This document shows, one piece after another, positions 8,014 through 17,430 of a DNA stretch of 64,000 nt. Under the pieces are notes generated by a model that was given only the letters and a program-made list of their open reading frames with translations, ran no database searches and was not told the origin of the DNA. Origin of the DNA: CAYNWT01 sp964485095 (GTDB lineage: Bacteria; Planctomycetota; Planctomycetia; Planctomycetales; Planctomycetaceae); contig CAZAIB010000002.1 in NCBI GenBank assembly GCA_964485095.1, positions 71,351-135,350 on the forward strand. The letters are read 5' to 3'. The position numbers and the translations under genes are program-made. The stretch's first letter is position 1; each line of letters opens with the position of its first letter.

Positions 8014-9804
8014 CTAGCGAGAGCCGGTCGTCTTTTTGATCCAGTTCTCCAATAGCGTCAGTACTTCGGGAGCAATGGTCTGTTCGATTTGGTCGTACTC
8101 AGAAACCGCACCGGTCTTAGCCCGCTGGAACAGATGGTTCAGAGCAGGGAACCGGACTGCTCGGAATTTCGTATTGCCGCCGGCCTTCAGGGCGGCCACG
8201 ATCGCGGGCAGATTCGTCTCGTGCCACACCTGCAAATCTCGTTCGCCGTTGATTGCCAGCACAGGGCACTTCACTCGCCGCAGCGCCGTACTGGGTTCGT
8301 ACTTAAGGAACTGCCGAAACGCTGGAGTGCCCAGTTGCTTGTACGCTTCCATCTGCTCAGGGGACGGTCGCATTTGAGCCTGCTGGCTGGGAGCGAACCG
8401 CGCGAGGTATTGATTGACTGCGCTTCCCACGACTTGGTTGCCGTCGGCCGATTCCGGAGCACTGCGGACGGCACTGGCAATCGCGTTCTGTAGGGCGCTT
8501 TCACTCTCAATCAATTCTGCTGGCAAGCCTTCCGCTTCAGACAGTCGGCGGCTCTGATCTTTTAGGATCTCGAACCCGTTCACTCCAGCACCAGCCATAA
8601 GAACAATAAACCCAAGGTTTGAATCTGTCGCGGCCACCATTGGTGCGATAGAAGCCCCTTCACTGTGTCCGATCAACCCGATCTGATTAGCGTTGATCGC
8701 AGGGTGCTTTCGAAGAAACGTCACTGCCGCGCGAACATCGTTGGCGGAGTCAGTTGTGGTTGCCGAATTGAAATCTCCTGTCGATCCACCGATGCCGCGG
8801 TCGTCAAAACGCAGTACGGCGATTCCGGATTTGGTCAACTCGTCTGCGATGAGAAAGAACGGTTTGTGGCCGAAGATTGTTTGGTCGCGATCCTGCGGAC
8901 CTAAAGCACTAATCAAGACAACCGCGACCGATTTCTTATCACCTCTTGGCCGGGTCAGGGTTCCGGCAAGCGTTACCTTGTCCGCCTCGTTCGTGAAGGT
9001 GACTTCTTCAATCTCGTAGCGGAACGGCGGTGTCGGCGTTTGCGGTCGGGATGGTCCGGAGTCGGCTTTCACTACCGGGGCGTCGGCTACAACGGTTCGC
9101 TTGAGAATCAGCGGAACCTTTTTTTGTCCCTGCGTCCACGTTCCAGTCGCAGAGTCGCCGGTTGCGTCTACCGTACCTTCGAACCTCGCACTGATTGCCG
9201 GGATACTGAAGATCAGTTTCCTGTCTTTTCCGCGAATCACCAAGGCGTTCAGCCCCATCAACTTTTCAGACAGACTGTCAAACTTCGCGATTTGGATTCC
9301 AGCCGATTCCTCCAGAACTCGGAACTGCAATTCGGTCGGCTGGGGCGAACCTTCCAGCGTTCCCGCCCATGATTCCACAACTTGCTGGATTGCTTTCCGC
9401 TTGAACGTAAGCGGGAAGCCTTTCTCCCCGTCTCGCCACGTCCCAACAAGCTCACCTTTCTCGGCGTTCATCTTGCCCGTGAAACTGGCCAGGAAGCCGT
9501 CGGTAATCTCAAATCGAACGATATCGCCGACGATTGCAAAAGTGTCGACCTTTACATCCGCCCCCGCAGGCTGCACTTGCTGAATGACCGCATCCCACTT
9601 GCCGTTGTTCATTCGAGCCAACAGACGCAGTGTTAATTTATTAGGGCCGTTAACCAGCGTCGCTTCCCACTCCTGCATTTCAGGAGCTTGTTGAGCACTC
9701 AAAGTGAGCGGAAATAGTAGAATCAGGGCGAAGAACTTGTGCACGATGGGTAATCTCAGCGGGGTTAATTGGGCTGTGCGGTGGCGTGAACACGATTGAA
9801 GCAC
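8014..9804 (-). CDS. Exported alpha/beta-hydrolase with duplicated N-terminal domain
   Basis: 596 aa from a GTG at 9804. A second GTG at 9744 would start directly at the signal peptide (KFFALILLFPLTLSAQ) and may be the true start. Two repeated about 93-residue domains follow (about 45-137 and 145-237); each opens with W-x-(A/G)-TL and closes with GTW, then PL-x-x-KR. Residues 265-590 form an alpha/beta-hydrolase of the peptidase S9/dienelactone type: nucleophile GHSEGA (S381), FDDRGIGGS, an acidic GERD, and His in LNHLFQ. It acts outside the cytoplasm; the substrate is unknown. Confidence 0.87.
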   Translation of the reverse strand: MLQSCSRHRTAQLTPLRLPIVHKFFALILLFPLTLSAQQAPEMQEWEATLVNGPNKLTLRLLARMNNGKWDAVIQQVQPAGADVKVDTFAIVGDIVRFEITDGFLASFTGKMNAEKGELVGTWRDGEKGFPLTFKRKAIQQVVESWAGTLEGSPQPTELQFRVLEESAGIQIAKFDSLSEKLMGLNALVIRGKDRKLIFSIPAISARFEGTVDATGDSATGTWTQGQKKVPLILKRTVVADAPVVKADSGPSRPQTPTPPFRYEIEEVTFTNEADKVTLAGTLTRPRGDKKSVAVVLISALGPQDRDQTIFGHKPFFLIADELTKSGIAVLRFDDRGIGGSTGDFNSATTTDSANDVRAAVTFLRKHPAINANQIGLIGHSEGASIAPMVAATDSNLGFIVLMAGAGVNGFEILKDQSRRLSEAEGLPAELIESESALQNAIASAVRSAPESADGNQVVGSAVNQYLARFAPSQQAQMRPSPEQMEAYKQLGTPAFRQFLKYEPSTALRRVKCPVLAINGERDLQVWHETNLPAIVAALKAGGNTKFRAVRFPALNHLFQRAKTGAVSEYDQIEQTIAPEVLTLLENWIKKTTGSR

Positions 9805-9950
9805 TCTGCGCTGAGTTCAGCAACCATTCACTGTCCGAACGGTATCGTCCGCGGTAGCATTTCGCGTCGGGCTCACCTGGTCGATCCCCCAAACAGGTCA
9901 AATTGACCAAATAACCTGATCAATACAGGGCAAAAGGCTCTCAGGGAACT

Positions 9951-10625
9951 ATGACGGGAAGAACATTTGCTATCGGCGACATTCACGGATGTGATGTCGC
10001 TTTCGACTGCCTGCTGGAAATGTTGGCGCTCACATCGGATGACACCCTTGTTGTCCTGGGCGATGCGATCGACCGCGGCCCCAATAGCGCAAGAGTAATA
10101 GACATCCTGCTGGAACTACAATCCGCGTGCCATCTGGTGTTCATCCTTGGCAACCACGAACAGATGATGCTGGAGGCTCTTGAACGCGGGCTGCGTGGCA
10201 GCATGTGGATGCAGCACGGTGGAGAACCAACGCTGAATTCCTACGGTGGTCAGGTTGAGAACATTCCGCAGGACCACCTCGACTTTATGGAAGCCGCATT
10301 GGATCACTGGGAAACCGAGACCGAGATTTACGTGCATGCGAATCTGGAACCGGGCGTCCCGTTTGAAGATCAGTCGGACCAGGTACTGCGTTGGCAACAT
10401 TTGACTGGCCGCGAAACTCGGCACCCGTCCGGGCGCCGAATCATTTGTGGCCACACGCCACAGCCCAACGGTCTGCCAAGTGTTCGAGATGGCTGGGTGT
10501 GCATCGACACGTTCGCGTACGGAGGCATGTACCTGACCGCGGTCGACATGGAAACCAACGAGATGTACCAGGCGAACCAAGCTGGTCAGACTCGCAAAGG
10601 CGTTCGACTAGACGACCTTGCCTAA
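9951..10625 (+). CDS. Serine/threonine-type metallophosphoesterase
   Basis: 224 aa. The calcineurin-like metal-site motifs are all present: GDIHG (9-13), GD-x-x-DRG (37-43), GNHE (67-70) and a later GHTP. This is the size and layout of bacterial PPP-family phosphatases such as PrpA or the ApaH-like proteins. It is cytosolic, with no signal peptide. An AGGGA ribosome site lies 5 bases before the ATG. It stands alone, so the target (phosphoprotein or dinucleoside polyphosphate) cannot be told. Confidence 0.92.
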   Translation: MTGRTFAIGDIHGCDVAFDCLLEMLALTSDDTLVVLGDAIDRGPNSARVIDILLELQSACHLVFILGNHEQMMLEALERGLRGSMWMQHGGEPTLNSYGGQVENIPQDHLDFMEAALDHWETETEIYVHANLEPGVPFEDQSDQVLRWQHLTGRETRHPSGRRIICGHTPQPNGLPSVRDGWVCIDTFAYGGMYLTAVDMETNEMYQANQAGQTRKGVRLDDLA

Positions 10626-10672
10626 GTCGGTTCCGACATTCCCCGCTGACTCGACCCGCATGCTTAACCGCG

Positions 10673-10800
10673 CGCAAAAAGAAAGCGGACGAGTTCGATG
10701 AAACTCGTCCGCCTCTCACTAAGCAGTCGGGCCCGGCAAAAAAAGGGGTTTGCCTTTAGGACAAAAAGGCAACCGGGAGACTGCTGTGAATGTGACCGAA
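10673..10800 (-). pseudogene. Decayed 3'-end copy of the spondin-domain gene
   Basis: On the minus strand 10773-10796 encodes VTFTAVSR, matching VTITAIPR at the end of the neighbouring spondin gene (21 of 24 bases identical with 11125-11148). Downstream both copies share GACTGCTTAG, then the same GCGGACGAG hairpin and a T-run. In this copy the stop codon is lost and the rest of the gene is absent. It is read as the remnant of a tandem duplicate. Direct sequence identity supports the duplication; the history is inferred. Confidence 0.6.
10676..10712 (-). terminator. Rho-independent terminator (of the decayed copy)
   Basis: An 11-bp perfect stem GCGGACGAGTT pairs 10685-10695 with 10702-10712. 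On the minus strand it is followed by a T-rich tract (10684 down to 10676). It is nearly identical to the terminator at 11051-11078. Confidence 0.8.
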
Positions 10801-11034
10801 AACACCAACCCACGAAGGCTGTTGATGGACCGTCGAAGGAATAAGGCATCCTCGATCACTCTGCCTCTTTAGTGTCGCCGCTTTGAGTTCTCTTACGAAA
10901 TAATCGGAGGGAATTCGGCAAGAACATCAACAGGCAACTCGCCATTGTGAGTCAGCCAACCAAGCAACATTGGTTGCGTTCGATCACAAACACACTGCAA
11001 GTGAATTGGCGCGAACACGCTCTCACGTGAACCG

Positions 11035-11078
11035 TGAAAAAAAAAACAAAGCGGACGAGTTCGAATGAACTCGTCCGC
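11035..11078 (-). terminator. Rho-independent terminator of the spondin-domain gene
   Basis: A 12-bp perfect stem (11051-11062 with 11067-11078, loop GAAT) is followed on the minus strand by a long T-rich tract (11050 down to 11035). It lies 43 bp after the stop codon. Confidence 0.9.
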
Positions 11079-11121
11079 TTCTTGCTAAGCAGTCCGGATC
11101 CCGGAAGAGGAGGGCTGAAGG

Positions 11122-12099
11122 CTACCGGGGGATTGCTGTGATTGTGACTCGAGCGATACCACCCTCGTAGTCGTTGAAGTTGAAGCCGCTGGTATCAATT
11201 CGAAGGCTGTTCTCAAACGCGATGACCTTGTATCGAAGTGCGGCCAGGAAAACACGAACACTGCGGAGACGCTGGACTGGTCGCAGCAGTGCCCGAATCA
11301 GCAGTTCGGACTTGCGTGCGGCGAGGACTCGCTGTCGGTCGGCTCGCGTAAACAGCGGGAACCCCTGGAACGCGTCGCCAGTCACGTTGGCGATAGGTGC
11401 GTCAGTAGACTGCCCAACGTTTGGACCGCTTTGACCAGCCGGCAGATTACGATCCGGGAACAGGCCGTTGCCGGCAGAGGTTTCGAAGTCTTCGCTTTCT
11501 GTACCGGCATCGTTGACGCCTCCCTCAGGAGTGCCAATGAAGAACGAAATTTCGCCGCCTTCGCCGAGAATTCCACTGACATCGTGAGCCAGCGGGTTCC
11601 CGTTCGCAATAAAGAAGTCGTTGGTCGGCAAGATCATGGATGCGTAGGAAAAGTAGTCGTTGCTTCCATCATCCATCAGCTCAAACATGGCAGTGGCTGA
11701 CTGTCCGGGCAGCAAAGGGGCAGAACCGAGAGTGGCATCAACTCGGTTGGCATCCGATAGATCACCAGTTCGAACCAGTCGGCTCGCTGGCGAGGCACCT
11801 GAGTTGTCGATGTACGTGTAGCCGCCTCGAACAGGATCGAAGTTGTTAAACTGCTGCGAAATGAGAGAGGTGTTCCCGTCTTCCGCAATCCGCTCAAGAC
11901 CTTCAAGCGAAGTTAGACCACCGTTGTAGCTATCAAAGCTACCGCTGTGGAAACCGCTCCAGATCGGAGTGATGGCAACACCACCGTCAGGCGCGACATT
12001 CTCGATGGTCACCACGACATCGACCGTCTGCGCAATGGCTGTTTGTCCAGAAACTAAAACGCACATGGCCAGAGCGGCCATGCAAGAGAGGCTTTTCAT
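11122..12099 (-). CDS. Secreted spondin-domain protein
   Basis: 325 aa. A signal peptide ends near TAIAQ, and AGGAAG precedes the ATG. The spondin_N-type signature is clear in the first 200 residues: VTIENVAPDGG, ITPIWSGFHSGSFD, GLERIAEDGN, and later LPGQSATAMFEL with SYASMILPTNDFFIANG. Bacterial spondin-domain proteins are exported and of unknown role. Residues about 250-300 are oddly Arg/Leu/Ala-rich compared with the usual end of the family, after which VTITAIPR closes the chain as expected. It is a single-gene unit with its own terminator. A decayed copy of its end lies downstream. Confidence 0.85.
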   Translation of the reverse strand: MKSLSCMAALAMCVLVSGQTAIAQTVDVVVTIENVAPDGGVAITPIWSGFHSGSFDSYNGGLTSLEGLERIAEDGNTSLISQQFNNFDPVRGGYTYIDNSGASPASRLVRTGDLSDANRVDATLGSAPLLPGQSATAMFELMDDGSNDYFSYASMILPTNDFFIANGNPLAHDVSGILGEGGEISFFIGTPEGGVNDAGTESEDFETSAGNGLFPDRNLPAGQSGPNVGQSTDAPIANVTGDAFQGFPLFTRADRQRVLAARKSELLIRALLRPVQRLRSVRVFLAALRYKVIAFENSLRIDTSGFNFNDYEGGIARVTITAIPR

Positions 12100-12480
12100 A
12101 GTATCTTCCTGCTGTGTGAGTAGGGCTCCGCGCTACTGATGGTTATGTACTGATTAAGGGCTTCGGTGTCGCGACCACCGCCAGTAAGTACGGCAGCCCT
12201 TGATCGTGGTAACGGAGCAATCAGGAAGATTTTCTGCAAAGCGTGGAACTGCAAGCCGCGACTGTAAGGCAGCCAACCAAGCGTCGCCCGGGTGTTGCCG
12301 CGACCACAACGCAACACGAATGTGTGATCATTCAAACCTTTAAAACAGCATCCGAAGCCGCGCGATAGTTCACGCGTCCGAGGGTTTTGAATCCCCGCCC
12401 CTTTGAACATGCGCTACGACGACGTGACTCCAACGAACACCATCCCAGCCCAACCGGAATCCGATCGAACGCAAAGTTCG
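12100..12480. other. Intergenic region upstream of the spondin gene
   Basis: About 380 bases between two minus-strand genes. No ORF with gene-like composition or ribosome site is seen. It presumably holds the promoter and leader of the spondin gene. A GCCAACCAAGC match to the 10957 region suggests the duplicated unit once included this leader. Confidence 0.45.
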
Positions 12481-12726
12481 TTAGCTGCGTCGCTGCCAGA
12501 ACAATCGGTCGTTGGTGATGAAGCCCAGCCGCATCGCGCATTCGATGCAGTACTGTTCGTGATCTCGCTGCACGTAAATCTCACCGGTCGATAGGCGGTG
12601 GTAGAAGTCCTCTCCAGGCGCCTTCGAATGGCAGTAGGTCTTGTCGCTGTCGGTTTTCAGATGAGCCGCCCAGGTTTCGACACCGGGGATGTACAGACGG
12701 CGGTCGTGGGCTTTTTCTGTTTCCAT
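12481..12726 (-). CDS. Small conserved-looking Cys/His protein
   Basis: 81 aa from the ATG at 12726, chosen because GGAG lies 7 bases before it; a start at 12756 lacks such a site. The protein is polar and cytosolic, with TYCHSK near the middle and YCIECA later. Together these could form a small metal site (Cys, His, and Cys-x-x-Cys). No family name is recognised. It lies divergent from the giant PQQ-propeller gene. Confidence 0.55.
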   Translation of the reverse strand: METEKAHDRRLYIPGVETWAAHLKTDSDKTYCHSKAPGEDFYHRLSTGEIYVQRDHEQYCIECAMRLGFITNDRLFWQRRS

Positions 12727-12903
12727 TTGCGACTCCAATCGGCGGCAGCAGCTCAAATTCTACAGGCCAGCCAAGCCATGGCATAGCGAATGAGACGGCA
12801 AAGTGAGACCACGGAGTTCGCCTGCCAAACGGTGACTTTCCGAACTATCATAGACGGCTGTCGCAAATGGGCGACTCAAACCTTGCCTCGGAATAAGCTT
12901 CGC

Positions 12904-15900
12904 ATGGAACAGCGACAACGGTCACGAAACACACACTTGTGGATGTGCTGGATTGCGCTCGTATTTTGCCGGGCCGCCGGACCTTCTGCGTTCGCGCAGA
13001 CTGAAACACAATCCGCGTCCGCCCGTGACCTGACACTCAGCTACAACCGCGCCATCGAACTGTTGGGATCGGACGAACCACGGCGGGGTCTGACGTTGTT
13101 GCACCAGTTGCTGCAACTGTTGGACAACAGCGACGATGTTCTGATTCCAATGGAGGACGGAACACGTAGCAGTCTCAAAGCCGCGTGCATGAATCGACTG
13201 CGTACATCCACCGCCGATGAGATTGAGTTCTACGAGCAGCAGTTCGGTCCGGAATCGCGCGATCAATTGCGGATTGCCAGATCGAATAACGATCTGGAAT
13301 TGCTGGAACAGATCTCTCGAAAGTTTTTCTTTACCGCCGCCGGAGTAGAAGCCACGCGCGAATTGTCCGTTCGGAAACTCGACCGCGGCGACGCAATGGG
13401 CGCCGCGCTAACGTTGTCTCGCTTCCGTCGAACCACGCGGCAACCGGAACAGTTCGAACCGCAGTTGTCTTTGACTCTGGCCGCTGCTTGGATGCAAGCA
13501 GGACTACCGACCGAAGCGCACGCTGCGGTTGCCCGGCTGCGAGCGCAGGGCATCACCAGCATTCCAGGACCTGCCGGAGATCTCGCGCTGGGAGCAGCGG
13601 ATTCCTGGCCGGACTGGCTCTCCAAACCCGGCCACACCGACGCGAAAGCAGGCGCCAACTGGCCGCTGTTTCTGGGAAACATTCGGCGGAGTCGAAAGTC
13701 AGAACCGATCATCCCCCGCTGGACGCCGTTGTGGACCGTCAACACTTTGCAGACTCTTGTGGTTGAAGCCGAAGACGAACGCAAAATCGCCGATGCGGGA
13801 TTGAAACTCATGTCGTCGGAAATCGCCGAACTCACGCGTGAGCGACGTCGTAGGTTGTCACTGGTTCCAGCGCCGGTGCCTTTGCTGGTCAACAATCGAG
13901 TTCTTTTCCGATCGCCGCTCACCATCAGCGCGATTCGGGCTCGCGCGGGCGATGGGTTTGCCGCTGGCGAACTGGAATGGGAAACGTACAAGCCCGACCC
14001 GTACGTACTGGACGCGTTCAGGCAAACGTCCGACCGCGACGCGGGTCTGCTGGTTCGAGAAGAAGCCGAACGCTACTCGTGGCAGGACTTCACGTCCGGA
14101 ACCATCACCAGCAACGGTGAGTTTGTATTCGCCGTGGAAGAGACGGACCGATCGACTTTGAATCCGCGGCGCAGTATTCGCGAACAGCCATCCCGCCCGA
14201 ATTACATTCGCGCCTACGAATTGGCGTCCGGCAGTGTGGCCTGGCAAATCGGAGGCGAAGCCGGAATTCGCGTGGCCGGGATGCGCGATTCCATCTTCCT
14301 GGGGCCGCCGATTCCTTTCGGCGACGACTTGCTTTTGATTGTGGCATCGCGGGACGAACTGCGACTGTTGCAGATTCACGTCACCGACCCTTTGGCGGCT
14401 CAGCCTGAAATTCGTCTGGTCTGGTCACAACAACTCGGACGCGTCGAAGGCGGACGAGCCTCTGCATCGGCCAGCTTATTTACTCAGGCACGAACGTTTC
14501 GGATGGGCGGCTTGAGCCCCTCGTATTCGCAGGGAGTTTTGGTTTGCCCAACCGGCTTCGGCGAAATTGTGGCTCTGCATCCAGGCACGCGAACAATCGC
14601 CTGGCGTCACCAATACCCGGCTGCACGAGTTCCAATGCGCGACAGCTGGGGCGATTCGATACCTCGGATCGCGGGTGACTCCGTCGTTTGTTCGCCCGCA
14701 GGCAGCCCGGCTGTCTTTTGCCTGGACCTGCAGACCGGCCAGCGACGCTGGATCGCCGCGCGGCCTCCAGGAAGTCAGCTTGCAGTCACAGATGACGCCG
14801 TCGTGTGCGTCGGTTCTGAGCAAACAATCGCGTACCGTCTCAAGGATGGTAAGGCACTGTGGCCGGAACCAATCAAGCTTCAACAGCCATGCGGACGCGG
14901 CCTGGTTCATGGCGATACGATGAGCGTCCCGCTGACCGGCGGAAAGATCGCGACGTTCGACCTGGCGACTGGTCGAGTTCTCTCCAACTTCACAACCGGC
15001 ATCGCGTTGGGCAACCTGCTTGCCGTTGACGGTCTAATCGTTTCTCAATCGCCAACACAGCTGGTGGCGTTCGGCGGACTGGAATCGGTACGAGCCAGCG
15101 TTGCGGCCGATCTAAGCCGAAACCCAACCGACCCTGACCTCTTAATATCCAGCGGGCTACTGCATCTTCAGAATGGCGAACTTGATCAAGGCCTGAAAGA
15201 ACTGACCCAGGCCGCCGCTGCCGGCAGGAATGTCGAAGCCACACGACTGCTGATCAATGTGGTCTCCGCTTTGAAGGGCGACCAGCTATCAGACAAGATT
15301 CAGTTATTGGATCAACTGCAGCCAGCCACACCCCGCCCAACCGTAGACATGAGCGGCCGAGTGAGCCCACTGGCGACGGTCAGTGCGATCACGTCCGACC
15401 TTGCCTGGTCCCCACAACTCATCGCCGCGCTGCTGCGGTTGCGATCCGCCACGCTGACGGAAGCGCAGCTTGGTTCAGTTCTTGATCGGCTGTTCGGAAT
15501 GGCCGATGAAGCTGCCGGTCATCGGTTCGTCGTGCGAGAGACCGGTGCGATGTCTGAAAGTCGGTACCTGGCTTCTGAAATCCGCAAGGCCATTGCATCG
15601 GTTCCGGAACCCAACCAAAACCTGATCACCAAAGCGATCGACAACGAAGTCCGATCGCGCCTGAAGCGTGACCAACCGCAACCCGCGCATCGGTTGTTTA
15701 AGTGGATGGCAGAACCCAGCGCGGAGACTCAGGAACTGCTGGCCGCTGGTCTGCGAGAATCTGACCCGGCGCTCGCGATTGAGTTGTATTCAGCGTTCCG
15801 CCGGACAAAAGATTCCGATCGCCGACTTCGATCCATCGTAGCCATGGTTGATCTATTGCGAGAACGCCGCCCGGACCGCGCGGCTGATTTGATTCGTGAA

Positions 15901-17349
15901 CTGCGAACAGAATCAAGAGACCACGAACCTTCGGCCGCGGTGATGAAACGCTGGGATACGGATCCGTCGATGGCTCAATTGGTCAATACCCGGTCGGCAT
16001 GGCCGGTCGGAAAACTGTCGGTTCGCAGGATTGACGGGTTCCAACGGCAAGCTGGGTTGCCAATTTCGCAACGTGAAGCCGGTGAATCCGCCTGGTCGTT
16101 CACGCACCAGGGCAAACAGATTGTCGGTCTGGACAGTTTGCAGCAGGAACAGTTCGCGCTGAACGTAATTCCAACCGCACCCGAACAACACTTCCGATCT
16201 CGCAATCCGTATTTAATTGAGACAGCAACCACGCTTGTCCTGCCGCAGAGTCGCGAGCGGTTCGAAACGTACGACCTGTTGGCTCCACCCGGCCAGCCAA
16301 CGATGCTCTGGGACGCGAGTGTGACTCCGCAGTATCAATCACGAGTGAGTTCCGCTTTCCGCGGTCCACCAAGTGCTCGACCAGTCGGACCTGTTGCCGG
16401 TGGAACCTTGTTTGTGACTCAGGGAAATTTTCTGGTCGCGTATGATTTGCGATCGGGCGAAACGCTGTGGTCGCGTGAGATGCAGGAGCTCGCGACAAAG
16501 CACATTCACGCGGACGACAAGACTGTTGCCGTTGTGTCACTGGAAGCCGTGCAGCTGTTTTCCGTTTTCGACGGAACCCCGCTGGGGATCCACGTTGGAA
16601 GCTATTCCGGAGCAAATGTTGTGGTCGAGCAGGGGCGCGGCCAGGTTCTGCTTGAGTCCAGCATCATCGATTCCGGCGACGATCTCAAAGAGGGTCAGAG
16701 ACTTTCGTTTGCTGCCTACGGCGACGAGAAATCAGTCTGGCAACACAACTACGAAAAGGGCGCGGTGGCATCGAACGGCATCGGTGGTTACTGCGCGGTC
16801 GCGACGCCAAACGGTTTGATTCAGGTTGTTCGTCTTGCAGACGGCCGCGTGATGGCATCGACCAACCAAAAGCCAATCCCGGAACTCCAACGCGTGCTGC
16901 TACATGTGACGAATGACCGGTTCGTTGTGTTCACCGACAGGACGCGACTGGAAGATCGGTACAGGCGGCCGTTCGGTCGAGCGTCACAGTTTAGACAGCC
17001 AGGCGCGGGCTATGGCGTCCAGGGACCGGCCCTGGCGTTCGATCGGAACACAGCCGAGGTTCAGTGGAAACTCATGGTCCCGGATTCCCGAGTGCTTTGG
17101 GATTCCAGCACCAGCAGGCGCATTCTTGCTCCAAACCTGCCCGTGTTGGTTTTGTTCGGACCAGAACGAGAAGCAACGTACCGCGTGTTGGATTGTCGGA
17201 CGGGCGAGTTCGTCTTCAAAAGCGACAAAGCTGTCTTCTCACCGGGTGGGTCTGTGAGTGCTCAACGAGAACAACGAACCATGCAGCTTTCAATTGGCCA
17301 CGGCGAATCGATTCGAATCGACTTCCCGGAAGAGAATTCGCAGCCATAG
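12904..17349 (+). CDS. Giant secreted PQQ-like beta-propeller protein with helical-repeat middle
   Basis: 1481 aa from the ATG at 12904, which places a signal peptide (core WIALVFCRAAGPSAFAQ) at the N-terminus; the frame is open from 12790. An N-terminal helical region (about 50-250) is followed by PQQ/WD-like blades (GSVAWQIGG, RTIAWRHQY, GQRRWIAA, GKALWPEP). A TPR-like helical section follows (about DPDLLISSGLLHLQNGELDQG), then a second propeller (GETLWSREM, AEVQWKLMV). Two propellers separated by helical repeats suggest an envelope scaffold. No catalytic motif is seen and cofactor binding is not implied. It stands alone. Confidence 0.8.
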   Translation: MEQRQRSRNTHLWMCWIALVFCRAAGPSAFAQTETQSASARDLTLSYNRAIELLGSDEPRRGLTLLHQLLQLLDNSDDVLIPMEDGTRSSLKAACMNRLRTSTADEIEFYEQQFGPESRDQLRIARSNNDLELLEQISRKFFFTAAGVEATRELSVRKLDRGDAMGAALTLSRFRRTTRQPEQFEPQLSLTLAAAWMQAGLPTEAHAAVARLRAQGITSIPGPAGDLALGAADSWPDWLSKPGHTDAKAGANWPLFLGNIRRSRKSEPIIPRWTPLWTVNTLQTLVVEAEDERKIADAGLKLMSSEIAELTRERRRRLSLVPAPVPLLVNNRVLFRSPLTISAIRARAGDGFAAGELEWETYKPDPYVLDAFRQTSDRDAGLLVREEAERYSWQDFTSGTITSNGEFVFAVEETDRSTLNPRRSIREQPSRPNYIRAYELASGSVAWQIGGEAGIRVAGMRDSIFLGPPIPFGDDLLLIVASRDELRLLQIHVTDPLAAQPEIRLVWSQQLGRVEGGRASASASLFTQARTFRMGGLSPSYSQGVLVCPTGFGEIVALHPGTRTIAWRHQYPAARVPMRDSWGDSIPRIAGDSVVCSPAGSPAVFCLDLQTGQRRWIAARPPGSQLAVTDDAVVCVGSEQTIAYRLKDGKALWPEPIKLQQPCGRGLVHGDTMSVPLTGGKIATFDLATGRVLSNFTTGIALGNLLAVDGLIVSQSPTQLVAFGGLESVRASVAADLSRNPTDPDLLISSGLLHLQNGELDQGLKELTQAAAAGRNVEATRLLINVVSALKGDQLSDKIQLLDQLQPATPRPTVDMSGRVSPLATVSAITSDLAWSPQLIAALLRLRSATLTEAQLGSVLDRLFGMADEAAGHRFVVRETGAMSESRYLASEIRKAIASVPEPNQNLITKAIDNEVRSRLKRDQPQPAHRLFKWMAEPSAETQELLAAGLRESDPALAIELYSAFRRTKDSDRRLRSIVAMVDLLRERRPDRAADLIRELRTESRDHEPSAAVMKRWDTDPSMAQLVNTRSAWPVGKLSVRRIDGFQRQAGLPISQREAGESAWSFTHQGKQIVGLDSLQQEQFALNVIPTAPEQHFRSRNPYLIETATTLVLPQSRERFETYDLLAPPGQPTMLWDASVTPQYQSRVSSAFRGPPSARPVGPVAGGTLFVTQGNFLVAYDLRSGETLWSREMQELATKHIHADDKTVAVVSLEAVQLFSVFDGTPLGIHVGSYSGANVVVEQGRGQVLLESSIIDSGDDLKEGQRLSFAAYGDEKSVWQHNYEKGAVASNGIGGYCAVATPNGLIQVVRLADGRVMASTNQKPIPELQRVLLHVTNDRFVVFTDRTRLEDRYRRPFGRASQFRQPGAGYGVQGPALAFDRNTAEVQWKLMVPDSRVLWDSSTSRRILAPNLPVLVLFGPEREATYRVLDCRTGEFVFKSDKAVFSPGGSVSAQREQRTMQLSIGHGESIRIDFPEENSQP

Positions 17350-17430
17350 ATTCTTCATGAGCCGTTTTGGCGCTAGCCACGGTTCCAAACGAACCGAGAA
17401 CAGCGTCGCTACCATCAAAGCGCCGCTGGG

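Larger units (their letters stand above)
10626..11121. other. Long intergenic region
   Basis: This stretch of about 500 bases has no intact gene. It holds two near-identical minus-strand terminator hairpins (10685-10712 and 11051-11078) and a degraded copy of the spondin-gene 3' end. The part from about 10860 to 11030 shows nothing recognisable except a short match to the spondin upstream region (GCCAACCAAGC near 10957). Confidence 0.6.

Noticed and set aside
12340..12410. tRNA-like GGGTTTTGAATCCCC segment
   Set aside because: Only a T-arm-like piece is seen; no acceptor or anticodon arm can be drawn.
13263..13991. 242-codon minus-strand frame
   Set aside because: It is antisense to the giant PQQ-propeller gene and has an Arg/Ser-rich shadow composition.
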